Positions 1-6,132 of a stretch of 9,705 nucleotides of DNA are shown in pieces. Under the pieces are notes generated by a model, which was not told the origin of the DNA, made no database searches, and saw nothing but the letters and a program-made list of their open reading frames with translations. How positions within the stretch are numbered: the stretch's first letter is position 1; each line of letters starts with the position of its first letter. The DNA is taken from positions 1 through 9,705 of the forward strand of contig CAZZZH010000178.1 of NCBI GenBank assembly GCA_964658445.1, written 5' to 3'. The position numbers were made by a program, and so were the translations under genes. Source of the stretch: Ilyomonas sp964658445 (GTDB lineage Bacteria > Bacteroidota > Bacteroidia > Chitinophagales > Chitinophagaceae).

Positions 1-147
1 ACCGGGTATAATAAGTTTATTGGACGCCATTCTTTATGGGGAATGGTATATAATAAGCTTATTGAACGTCATTCTTCATGGGTAACCGGGCATAATAAGT
101 TTATTGGACGCGATTCCGCAAAAGGAATGACGTTCAATAAGCTTATT
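1..147. repeat. Tandem array of long imperfect hairpin repeats (42/84-bp period)
   Basis: This non-coding array lies beyond the 3' end of the LytTR regulator gene. The 12-mer AATAAG(T/C)TTATT occurs at 10-21, 52-63, 94-105 and 136-147, exactly 42 bp apart, alternating T and C at the central position. A higher-order unit of 84 bp is visible: 1-63 and 85-147 match at 50 of 63 positions, and their first 27 bases at 26 of 27. Each 63-bp copy folds on itself: 10-32 with 41-63 (loop 33-40), and 94-117 with 124-147 (loop 118-123). Differences concentrate in the loops and inner arms while the outer arms are kept, as expected if structure is selected. The first base of the window is already inside a copy, so the array probably continues to the left. 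It could be a dispersed palindromic intergenic element, a terminator cluster or a protein-binding array; the sequence alone does not decide. Confidence 0.85.
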
Positions 148-160
148 TTGATTTTTGATT
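94..160 (+). terminator. 24-bp imperfect hairpin followed by a T-rich run, possible terminator
   Basis: Bases 94-117 pair with 124-147 around the six-base loop 118-123: 20 Watson-Crick pairs, 2 G-T pairs and 2 adjacent mismatches. Read on the plus strand the stem is followed by a T-rich stretch (TTTTGATTTTTG, about 146-157), so it could end transcription of a plus-strand gene to the left of the window. Read on the minus strand, where the LytTR gene would need a terminator, no good T run follows the stem. The stem is much longer than usual for an intrinsic terminator and it belongs to the repeat array, so termination may be incidental. Confidence 0.35.
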
Positions 161-183
161 GTTTGAACCTTTCGGCTGAGCTG

Positions 184-900
184 CTACCCATTCCCTCTTC
201 CCGTTAGCGCTACTACCGCATCGCGGTAATTTTCGCCAACCGGCAATTCCAGTTCGCCAATAAAAACGCTGCTCTTTCTTATGGCGGTAACGTAAGCAAC
301 AGAAACAATGTAGGACTTGTGAATGCGGATGAATTTAGAGGAAGGCAGTTCGTCTTCCACGGCTTTCATATTCATGCGGGTAACAATAGGTTTAGAGGTG
401 GAATGAAGATGAATTTTGATATAATCTTTCAGTCCTTCAATCCAGATGATATCTGCAATAATGACTTTGACAAGACTGTACTCAACGTTTACAAAAATGT
501 ATTCTGCAATTGTTTCGTTTGCGCCGGTGGATGGCTTTGTCTTTAACTGATGAAGCTCCCAGGCTTTGTTGCAGGCTTTTATAAAGCGCTCGAGCGAAAC
601 GGGCTTTACCAGGTAGTCAATCACATCTAAGCTATAACTGTCCAGCGCATATTTTTCATACGCCGTAATGAGGATGAACATGGGCTTTTGCGTAAGGCTC
701 TGGATAAACTGCAAGCCCGTCAAGCCGGGCATTTGAATGTCGAGAAAGATAAGATCAACCGTCTCCTGTTGCAGCACCTGCATGGCTTCTATAGGGTTAG
801 AGCAGGAAGCGATTAAGTTTAAGTAAGGTACTTTGCTGATGTTGTCTTCAAGCAGTTCTAAAGCAAGCGGTTCATCGTCTATGGCAAGGCAGCGAAGCAT
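184..900 (-). CDS. LytTR-family response regulator
   Basis: This 238-residue two-component response regulator is cytoplasmic and binds DNA. Residues 1-115 form the receiver domain: acidic pocket D8/D9, phosphoacceptor D54 in LDIQMPG, T79 and K99 in the VKP motif. After a short linker, residues about 133-235 form a LytTR domain with the family signature FIRIHKSYIVS (190-200), the type of beta-strand DNA-binding domain that recognises direct repeats. The ATG at 898-900 overlaps the stop of the upstream kinase by one base (TGATG), which implies translational coupling and makes the kinase its partner. The length is normal for AlgR/LytR regulators and all key receiver residues are present. The target genes cannot be read from the sequence; in Bacteroidota such pairs are often not next to their targets. 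The stop TAG lies at 184-186, with the hairpin array beyond it. Confidence 0.95.
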   Translation of the reverse strand: MLRCLAIDDEPLALELLEDNISKVPYLNLIASCSNPIEAMQVLQQETVDLIFLDIQMPGLTGLQFIQSLTQKPMFILITAYEKYALDSYSLDVIDYLVKPVSLERFIKACNKAWELHQLKTKPSTGANETIAEYIFVNVEYSLVKVIIADIIWIEGLKDYIKIHLHSTSKPIVTRMNMKAVEDELPSSKFIRIHKSYIVSVAYVTAIRKSSVFIGELELPVGENYRDAVVALTGRGNG

Positions 901-1943
901 CAGTGCAGTTTTAATTGCAGCGAAGTTATGAACCAGCCGTCTTGTTTACAGATTTGTAGTGTGTGCTGATTTCCGTACAGCAAATTTAGCCGGCGCTTTA
1001 CATTGGTGAGACCAATGCCTGATGTTTTATCTTTTACCTCTTCGTACTGGTCGCTGTATTTGTTTTTTACAATAAAAGTCAGCTCGTTTTTCCCGGTAGT
1101 CAGTTCCACATCTATCTGTGGGTTTATAATCATACCGGTGCCATGTTTAAATGCATTTTCTACAAAGGGAATCAACAGCATCGGTTCTATATCGTACGCA
1201 TTATCCATAGCAGAAATAGTTACGTTCATTGCCAGTTTTTTGCCAAAGCGCTGCTGCTGCAAGTCCATATAACTGCGCAGGTATTCGATCTCTTTTTGCA
1301 GCGGCACTTTATCTTCATCTGTTTCGTATAGCATGTAGCGGAGAAGAGAAGAAAGCTGTATGAGTGAAGGCTCCAGCAGGTCCGATTTTTTTCTGGCAAG
1401 GGCTACCATATTGTTCAGCACATTGAACATAAAATGCGGGTTTACCTGCGAGCGGAGAAACGATAGCTCCGTCTTTAAATGTTCGGTTTCGCGCTCTTTG
1501 GAAAGCTGCTCGGTTTGAATGCGGTCTTGTATGCTACGGTAGGCTGTACTGCAGGCCAGGATGAACAGGTAGGGAAAAATATTAAACAGAAAAAAACTGC
1601 TTAAACTAAACGGATGTTGCTTTACAATAAACGTAAAGAAAGACCAGTGAAACAAAGCCAGCGCGCCTATCATCACAAATTGAATTAATACATACGCAAT
1701 GAACTTTCGTTTGTAAAAGAATGTTGGAATAAGGACTACGGCATTGAAGTAAAATAAGGCAACCCAGATAAGATCGGTACAAATGGCAAGGTAAAGAAAC
1801 CAACCGTTGTCGTTTTTATCATGATCGCTTCTCGTATTCTGAACAGACCGCTGCAGCAAAACGGGAAACAGGAACAGCAACGTCCATGCGGCTACGTGAA
1901 GCGATACAATCACCCACTTTCTTTTATACCATGTTGTTGCCAT
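900..1943 (-). CDS. LytS/YehU-type membrane sensor histidine kinase
   Basis: This 347-residue inner-membrane kinase autophosphorylates on a histidine and passes phosphate to the LytTR regulator encoded directly after it. The N-terminal part has four hydrophobic segments (about 11-31, 48-72, 81-107 and 115-133) and no recognisable ligand-binding domain. A short charged, likely coiled segment follows (about 137-160). The His_kinase domain (PF06580 type) has the motif SQVNPHFMFNVLNN with the phosphoacceptor predicted as H170. The ATPase domain shows the N box PFVENAFKHG (259-268) and the G box GIGL (309-312). The ATG at 1941-1943 has no clear Shine-Dalgarno sequence; the leader on the minus strand is pyrimidine-rich. 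The gene is divergent from ppk1 across a 369-bp gap. The signal sensed is unknown. With little periplasmic sequence, it may respond to a membrane state or to a partner protein (inference). Confidence 0.95.
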   Translation of the reverse strand: MATTWYKRKWVIVSLHVAAWTLLFLFPVLLQRSVQNTRSDHDKNDNGWFLYLAICTDLIWVALFYFNAVVLIPTFFYKRKFIAYVLIQFVMIGALALFHWSFFTFIVKQHPFSLSSFFLFNIFPYLFILACSTAYRSIQDRIQTEQLSKERETEHLKTELSFLRSQVNPHFMFNVLNNMVALARKKSDLLEPSLIQLSSLLRYMLYETDEDKVPLQKEIEYLRSYMDLQQQRFGKKLAMNVTISAMDNAYDIEPMLLIPFVENAFKHGTGMIINPQIDVELTTGKNELTFIVKNKYSDQYEEVKDKTSGIGLTNVKRRLNLLYGNQHTLQICKQDGWFITSLQLKLH

Positions 1944-2312
1944 CGGGTAAAAGTAAAGGAGTTAAAAGCGATAAGACAGAATGTTGCGACTAACGAGTAA
2001 AATGTGTATAGGAAGCGTCAATATCTTTAGTTGAAATAAACATAGCTTGGGTAAAATATAAAATCGAGGACGTGTGATGTATTGGCTGAATCTTGATCTA
2101 AACGGATGATTGCAATGAAGTAACGGAAATATGGCGCATACTTGTATATCCGTTCTGCGAGTGCAACAATGCCAAACCGGAGTTGCTGGCTTCTGCCCCT
2201 AATGGCTGTTGTGTATTTCGCCCGGTATATTAATTCTTATGGCTTCGGGCTGGCTTCTCTGCTTTCTTCATTCCTTTTCTTCATATTTGCGATGGCTGCC
2301 TAATTGATAACT
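1944..2312. other. Divergent intergenic region between the kinase operon and ppk1
   Basis: This 369-bp gap should carry promoters for the kinase-regulator operon (leftward) and ppk1 (rightward). I see no full TTG plus TAnnTTTG pair on either strand. The nearest plus-strand match is TATCTTTA at 2022-2029 (7 of 8 to the minus-7 consensus), without a TTG at the right distance. CATATTTG at 2283-2290 is another 7-of-8 match close to ppk1, also without a partner. The right-hand part holds the possible small ORF at 2169-2303. No tRNA, strong hairpin or long repeat was noticed. Confidence 0.5.
2169..2303 (+). CDS. Possible 44-residue hydrophobic small protein upstream of ppk1
   Basis: The reading frame from ATG 2169-2171 to TAA 2301-2303 encodes 44 residues and ends nine bases before the ppk1 ATG, so it could be cotranslated with ppk1 or act as a leader ORF. 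The product starts MPNRSCWLLPLMAVVYF and is hydrophobic almost throughout, with only three charged residues (all Arg, at positions 4, 19 and one near the start region at most) and a stretch rich in Leu, Phe and Ser near its end that would suit a membrane helix. The frame stays open upstream to a stop at 2121-2123, with a TTG at 2142 as another start. I do not recognise a family. T-rich non-coding DNA gives hydrophobic translations by chance, and no ribosome site is obvious, so this may well not be a gene. Confidence 0.22.
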   Translation: MPNRSCWLLPLMAVVYFARYINSYGFGLASLLSSFLFFIFAMAA

Positions 2313-4382
2313 ATGAAAAAGAAATTTGTTGCCCGCGACGTGAGCTGGCTTTCCTTTAATGCAAGAGTGCTGCAGGAAGCGGCTGATAAAACCGTATCGC
2401 TGAAAGACCGCATCCGCTTCCTGGGTATTTTTTCCAACAACTTAGATGAGTTCTTTCGCGTGCGCGTGGCGGCGCTAAAGCGGATGGTGGAGTTTACCAA
2501 CAAGAAGCTGAACATGCACCTGGAAACCAACCCGCAGGCAGTGCTGGACGAGATACAGCTAACTGTATTGAAACAACAAAGCGAGTTTGACCGCATCTGG
2601 CGCGGCATCTACGGCGAAATGCAGGAGCACAACGTTTTCCTGGTAGATGAAACGCAATTGGAAGACGACCAGCAGGAGTTTGTAAAGAAATATTTTATTG
2701 ATAAGGTTCGCTCGAACATTATCCCATTGCTGATAGAGAGCGTGCCGCAATTGCCTTACCTGCGCGAGAAGAGCATTTACCTGGGTGTGGTGATGAGCAA
2801 TACCTCATCGGCCTACACACAGAAATATGCGCTGATAGAAGTGCCAAGCAAGGTGCTGGGTCGCTTTGTTTTATTGCCTACCAAAGGGGCTAAGAAATAC
2901 ATCATTTTGCTGGAAGATGTTATTCGTTTTAACCTGCCATATATCTTTTCTTACTTCAACTATGAGCGCTACGATGCACATATTTTTAAGATAACAAAAG
3001 ACGCGGAGATAGACCTCGATACCGACCTGTCTTCTTCGTTTGTGCAGAAGATAGAGAAGGGTATACGCAACCGGCGCAAAGGAAAGCCTACGCGGTTTGT
3101 GTACGATAAAGAAATGGACAGTGGTCTGCTGGAATACCTGATACAACGCTTGCACCTGACCAAGCGCGACAATATGATACCCGGCGGGCGCATCCATAAC
3201 TTCCGGCACTTTATGGACTTTCCGGATGTGTTTCCTAAGACGGGCAGCGTGCGGCTGCAACCCTTTATGCACCCGGCTTTGCAGCAAAGCCAGCGTGTAA
3301 CGGATGCGATACAGCAGCAGGATATTATGCTGTATTTTCCCTATCATTCTTTTAATACCATCATCGACTTGCTGCGCGAAGCGGCAATAGAGCCGGATGT
3401 GATTTCGATAAAAATAACGGCGTACCGATTAGCAGAGGATTCGAAAGTGGTGAATGCATTAATTAATGCAGCGCGCAATGGCAAGCAGGTAACCGTGGTG
3501 CTGGAACTGCGTGCTCGCTTTAATGAAGAAGCCAATCTGGACTGGAAGATAACACTGGAAGATGAAGGTGTGAAAGTGCTAGTGGGAGTGGAAAACATGA
3601 AGGTACATGCCAAGATATGTGTGATAAAAAAACGCAGTGGCAAGCATGTGAAAGAGTACGGTTTTGTAAGCACCGGAAATTTGAACGAAAAGACATCTAC
3701 CGTGTATCTTGACTTCTGCCTGCTGACTTCGAACAAAGCGATTATGGCAGACATTAACCGCGTGTTTCGCTACCTGGAAAATCCAAAGACAATGGCGCCT
3801 TTATTAGCCTGCAAAACGCTGCTGACGGCGCCGGTAAGCATACGCAAGCAGATGATGAGCCTGACCGACCGGGAAATGAAACTGGTGAAAAGCAAAAAGA
3901 AAGGGCTGATAACGCTGAAGCTAAACTCGCTGAGCGATGAAAAACTCATTAATAAACTGTATGATGCAGCAGAAGCCGGTGTGAACATTAACTGCATAGT
4001 GCGCGGTATATTTTCTGCTTCGTTCGATGTGACGAAAGCAAGGTACCATGTTACTGCCATCAGCATTGTGGACCAATATCTGGAACATGCAAGGCTTTAC
4101 CTGTTTGGCAATAACGGCAAAGAGAAAATGTATATTTCGAGTGCCGACTGGATGGTGCGAAACCTGGACCATCGCGTGGAAGTAGCGGTGCCCATTATGG
4201 ATAAAACGATACGGCAGGAGATGAAAGATATTCTTGCCATACAGCTTAGCGACAATGTAAAAGCGCGCAACCTGAACGATGGGCTGCGTAATGAGTATGT
4301 GCAAGGCGATACAAACAAAAAGGTGCGCTCGCAGATGGCAATACACCAATACCTGTTGCAAAAAACGAAGGGAACTGAGTGA
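2313..4382 (+). CDS. ppk1: Polyphosphate kinase 1
   Basis: PPK1 transfers the gamma phosphate of ATP to growing polyphosphate, reversibly, using a phosphohistidine intermediate. The 689-residue length is normal. The N-terminal domain contains FLGIFSNNLDEFFRVRVA (36-53), the ATP-contacting Asn region. Counting from the ATG, key residues fit the E. coli enzyme: R372 and R402 (its Mg-binding R375 and R405), H432 in KVHAKI (its phosphorylated H435), Y465 (its Y468), and R564 and H592 at identical numbers. Motifs STGNLNEKT and YISSADWMVRN are intact. An in-frame TTG nine bases upstream would add three residues, but the ATG at 2313 gives the family-like start MKKKFVARDVSWLSFN. The gene stands divergent from a histidine kinase operon and convergent with a small membrane protein; no ppx is nearby. 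No clear terminator follows; the 36-nt dispersed repeat begins seven bases after the stop. Confidence 0.97.
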   Translation: MKKKFVARDVSWLSFNARVLQEAADKTVSLKDRIRFLGIFSNNLDEFFRVRVAALKRMVEFTNKKLNMHLETNPQAVLDEIQLTVLKQQSEFDRIWRGIYGEMQEHNVFLVDETQLEDDQQEFVKKYFIDKVRSNIIPLLIESVPQLPYLREKSIYLGVVMSNTSSAYTQKYALIEVPSKVLGRFVLLPTKGAKKYIILLEDVIRFNLPYIFSYFNYERYDAHIFKITKDAEIDLDTDLSSSFVQKIEKGIRNRRKGKPTRFVYDKEMDSGLLEYLIQRLHLTKRDNMIPGGRIHNFRHFMDFPDVFPKTGSVRLQPFMHPALQQSQRVTDAIQQQDIMLYFPYHSFNTIIDLLREAAIEPDVISIKITAYRLAEDSKVVNALINAARNGKQVTVVLELRARFNEEANLDWKITLEDEGVKVLVGVENMKVHAKICVIKKRSGKHVKEYGFVSTGNLNEKTSTVYLDFCLLTSNKAIMADINRVFRYLENPKTMAPLLACKTLLTAPVSIRKQMMSLTDREMKLVKSKKKGLITLKLNSLSDEKLINKLYDAAEAGVNINCIVRGIFSASFDVTKARYHVTAISIVDQYLEHARLYLFGNNGKEKMYISSADWMVRNLDHRVEVAVPIMDKTIRQEMKDILAIQLSDNVKARNLNDGLRNEYVQGDTNKKVRSQMAIHQYLLQKTKGTE

Positions 4383-4388
4383 TGTGGA

Positions 4389-4424
4389 ATATGATTGAAT
4401 GTACGATGTTGGATGTGTGATGTG
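4389..4424 (+). repeat. Dispersed 36-nt repeat, copy A (after ppk1)
   Basis: This sequence, rich in GATGT words, matches 5693-5728 at 31 of 36 positions, and the last 24 bases (4401-4424) match at 22 of 24. It starts seven bases after the ppk1 stop codon and has the same orientation relative to its gene as copy B. It is not a hairpin. A fragment GACGTGTGATGT at 2069-2080 matches its end at 11 of 12 bases. Confidence 0.7.
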
Positions 4425-4558
4425 TTACGTGCAGCGCGATGAATAAATGCATCTATTGCAAACTTCTTTGTTCTTCTTTTCTTCCTCAGCATTCATTTTA
4501 TTAGTACTAAAAATCCATTCTTATATTACATTGTAAACCGTACAGCCAACATTGCACA

Positions 4559-4885
4559 TTATCGCTTGATGGTGGGTGCAGTAGGGCGCTCGGTATGTTG
4601 TGTGCCGGGAAGGGTTTGATCGAACAACAAGAACTCGAGCAATACTGCGCAAATGATGATGACCAGCACGATACCAATGCGAATGGAATAACTGTTCTGC
4701 TTTCTTTTGATGGCGATGCTTTTGCTGGACCGTGAAGCAACTACGGTTTTATGACCAAAATAAATCCAGTTAATAAAATTCTTACGCTTGCTGCTGAGGT
4801 ATTTATTGAAATGCAGCGTTTTCGCTACAATCAAACCCAGTAATACGATTAATAAAATGCTATCAATAATAACAGCGGTTGTCAT
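4559..4885 (-). CDS. Small two-helix membrane protein, function unknown
   Basis: I do not recognise this protein. From the ATG at 4883-4885 it has 108 residues. Hydrophobic segments lie at about 4-21 and 68-88. The loop between them (22-66) holds about eleven Lys/Arg and no Asp/Glu, so by the positive-inside rule it should be cytoplasmic, with both ends outside. The C-terminal tail is short and polar. The frame is open further upstream to a TTG at 4981, adding 32 residues, but that extension has no ATG and would put a third hydrophobic stretch before the ATG; the ATG is preceded by an A/C-rich leader typical of Bacteroidota and is preferred. The gene is convergent with ppk1 (176-bp gap) and divergent from the lipoprotein, so it is probably transcribed alone. 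That it is a real gene is supported by its clear topology rather than by homology. Confidence 0.65.
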   Translation of the reverse strand: MTTAVIIDSILLIVLLGLIVAKTLHFNKYLSSKRKNFINWIYFGHKTVVASRSSKSIAIKRKQNSYSIRIGIVLVIIICAVLLEFLLFDQTLPGTQHTERPTAPTIKR

Positions 4886-5231
4886 GTGTGTTTTGGCTAT
4901 TGCTTGCGGCAGTAAAATTAAAGCGTAAAACAAAAAGCGAGACCGAAATCTTTTATTGCCTGCCGGTAGCGTCCGTTTCAATCAATATGTATGAATGATT
5001 ACAAGCCATGCGGGCTTGGTGTTTGGCGGGCTTAAGGCGGCAGCCTTCCCTTTATCATTTGTATTTTTTTAACGAAGCTATTAATAACCTCTTACCCTGT
5101 TTTTCATCTTAATACTAACGGTCAGTAGCTTTTGAAGCAGGGTAGAGAAAGATAAGAAACCGGTGTCTTATTGATACTTCTTTCTTCAGCAAGGATGGCT
5201 CTTTTAATCACAATTATCTAAAACAAAAACA
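4886..5231. other. Divergent intergenic region before the lipoprotein gene
   Basis: This 346-bp gap lies between the two-helix membrane protein (leftward) and the lipoprotein (rightward) and should contain a promoter for each. TAGCTTTT at 5126-5133 is a 7-of-8 match to the minus-7 consensus, about 100 bases before the lipoprotein ATG, but no TTG sits at the right distance. Two small hairpins are visible: CAAGCC/GGCTTG (5002-5007 with 5013-5018) and AAGGC/GCCTT (5034-5038 with 5043-5047). Neither is followed directly by a T run. No small ORF looked convincing. Confidence 0.5.
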
Positions 5232-5693
5232 ATGAAACTACTATTACGCATGTTGCCCTTTGCGGCAATCATTTTATCTTTTTCTTCCTGCATAAAAGCT
5301 TATGAAGCGCCGCCACCTGTGGTGGTAGACCCACTGGTTGGTTCATGGTACCTATACGATGCTTCGGAAAGCTATGGCAACGGCTGGTATGCATTTGATG
5401 CGGGCGTAGGCGGTGTGATTTCGTTTTACGAAAACGGTACGGCACAGTATGATGACGGCTCTCTTTTTCTACAGGGAAGCTGGAACACAAGCTACGTGCA
5501 GGATGGCTATTACGATGAGTACGGAAACTATTACACGGGCAATCACCAGAGCTTTCAAACCTCGCTGGGTGGTAATGGCAATGCCTCGCTGGACTTGTAT
5601 TTCGATGATATAGCATTTGTAGGTAACAATGAATTTATCGGTACATACTATACGGGCAAGGGTGTGGAGAAATATACGTTCCGGAGGAATTGA
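5232..5693 (+). CDS. Tyr/Gly-rich lipoprotein, possible lipocalin-like fold
   Basis: This 153-residue protein has a lipoprotein signal peptide: a basic N terminus, a hydrophobic core, and the lipobox-like end SFSSC with the acylated residue predicted as C20. Phe at minus 3 is less common than Leu but accepted. The mature part begins with a short proline-rich linker (27-34), then LVGSWYLYDAS (35-45) and FYENGTAQYDDG, followed by a second GSW. This spacing of G-x-W and a strand ending in NGT or DGT resembles small lipocalin-like lipoproteins common in Bacteroidota (inference, no family match claimed). Seventeen tyrosines lie among 134 mature residues, with many Gly and Asn. It is probably anchored in the outer membrane; ligand and role are unknown. 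ATG 5232 follows an A-rich leader. The gene appears monocistronic, with a strong terminator after it. Confidence 0.85.
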   Translation: MKLLLRMLPFAAIILSFSSCIKAYEAPPPVVVDPLVGSWYLYDASESYGNGWYAFDAGVGGVISFYENGTAQYDDGSLFLQGSWNTSYVQDGYYDEYGNYYTGNHQSFQTSLGGNGNASLDLYFDDIAFVGNNEFIGTYYTGKGVEKYTFRRN

Positions 5694-5728
5694 TTTGATT
5701 CGATGTATGATGTTAGATGTGTGATGTG
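5693..5728 (+). repeat. Dispersed 36-nt repeat, copy B (after the lipoprotein gene)
   Basis: This copy matches 4389-4424 at 31 of 36 positions and begins on the last base of the lipoprotein stop codon. It lies between that stop and the intrinsic terminator, so it would be part of the mRNA 3' untranslated region. It carries no inverted symmetry of its own. Confidence 0.7.
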
Positions 5729-5745
5729 CGTTATAGTTTGAAGGG

Positions 5746-5781
5746 AAAGGTTTCGCACTTTGGTAGTGCGAAACCTTTTTT
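5746..5781 (+). terminator. Rho-independent terminator of the lipoprotein gene
   Basis: Bases 5746-5759 (AAAGGTTTCGCACT) pair perfectly with 5765-5778 around the five-base loop TTGGT, giving a 14-bp stem that ends in a six-T run (5776-5781). It lies 53 bases after the lipoprotein stop. The A run at the left foot means it could also work weakly in the other direction, but no minus-strand gene ends here. Confidence 0.93.
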
Positions 5782-6132
5782 GTGCTGGTGAAAGTAGCGA
5801 ATGAGTGTATAAAAAAGCCATTATATCAATTTGAGTTGTCCGACTCTTTTGCAGAGAGTTTACAATCAAACGATAAAGGATAAGTAGCCAATTAAGAAGA
5901 AACTTTTAATTGTATTGTTAGTTCTAAGTGCCGGCTGATCAACAAAACTGAATTCTTAACTCTATTGTGCTTTTGTAAAAAATTTAAGCTGTTGGAATAA
6001 GTACTCCATTGTATTAACAAGCTCTATATTCTTACTCTCTTACTACTGCCAATCCTTCACATTACTTTATTGGCGCCGCCTGCCGCCTCTTTTTATTTTC
6101 AGATACATTTGCAGTTAAACTTTTTGAGAACG
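5782..6132 (+). other. Leader region of the M16 protease gene
   Basis: This 351-bp A/T-rich gap runs from the lipoprotein terminator to the M16 protease ATG. Apart from the minus-7 box at 6104-6111 I see no gene, tRNA or strong hairpin. Just before that box is a GC-rich, then T-rich stretch (about 6071-6099). The frame from TTG 6070 is open into the protease, but its first 21 residues do not resemble a signal peptide and come before one. Confidence 0.5.
6104..6111 (+). promoter_or_regulatory. Bacteroidota minus-7 box for the M16 protease gene
   Basis: TACATTTG is a perfect match to the Bacteroidota minus-7 consensus TAnnTTTG, 21 bases before the protease ATG at 6133, which would give a leader of roughly 15 bases. 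A TTG at the usual 19-21 base distance upstream is missing; the nearest, at 6070-6072, is too far. The box also supports the ATG at 6133, because the TTG start at 6070 would lie upstream of the transcript. Confidence 0.5.

Noticed and set aside
1..147. CRISPR array
   Set aside because: The period is 42/84 bp, the whole unit is palindromic and there are no unique spacers of constant length between identical repeats.
2304..2312. Upstream TTG start for ppk1
   Set aside because: It adds only three residues; the ATG at 2313 gives the normal PPK1 N terminus and residue numbers that coincide with the E. coli enzyme at R564 and H592.
2871..3347. 158-codon open frame on the minus strand
   Set aside because: It lies entirely antisense to ppk1, whose conserved motifs run through the region; no domain is visible in the translation.
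4886..4981. 32-residue N-terminal extension of the two-helix protein from a TTG
   Set aside because: No ATG in the extension, and the ATG at 4883-4885 begins directly at the first clean membrane helix with an A/C-rich leader.
5002..5047. Two small hairpins (CAAGCC/GGCTTG and AAGGC/GCCTT) as terminators
   Set aside because: Stems of 5-6 bp with no T run directly after them, and no gene ends there.
5648..5869. 73-codon open frame on the minus strand
   Set aside because: It runs through the lipoprotein terminator and into the lipoprotein 3' end, with no recognisable features.
6070..6132. Upstream TTG start for the M16 protease
   Set aside because: It would put 21 residues before a proper signal peptide and lies upstream of the minus-7 box at 6104-6111.
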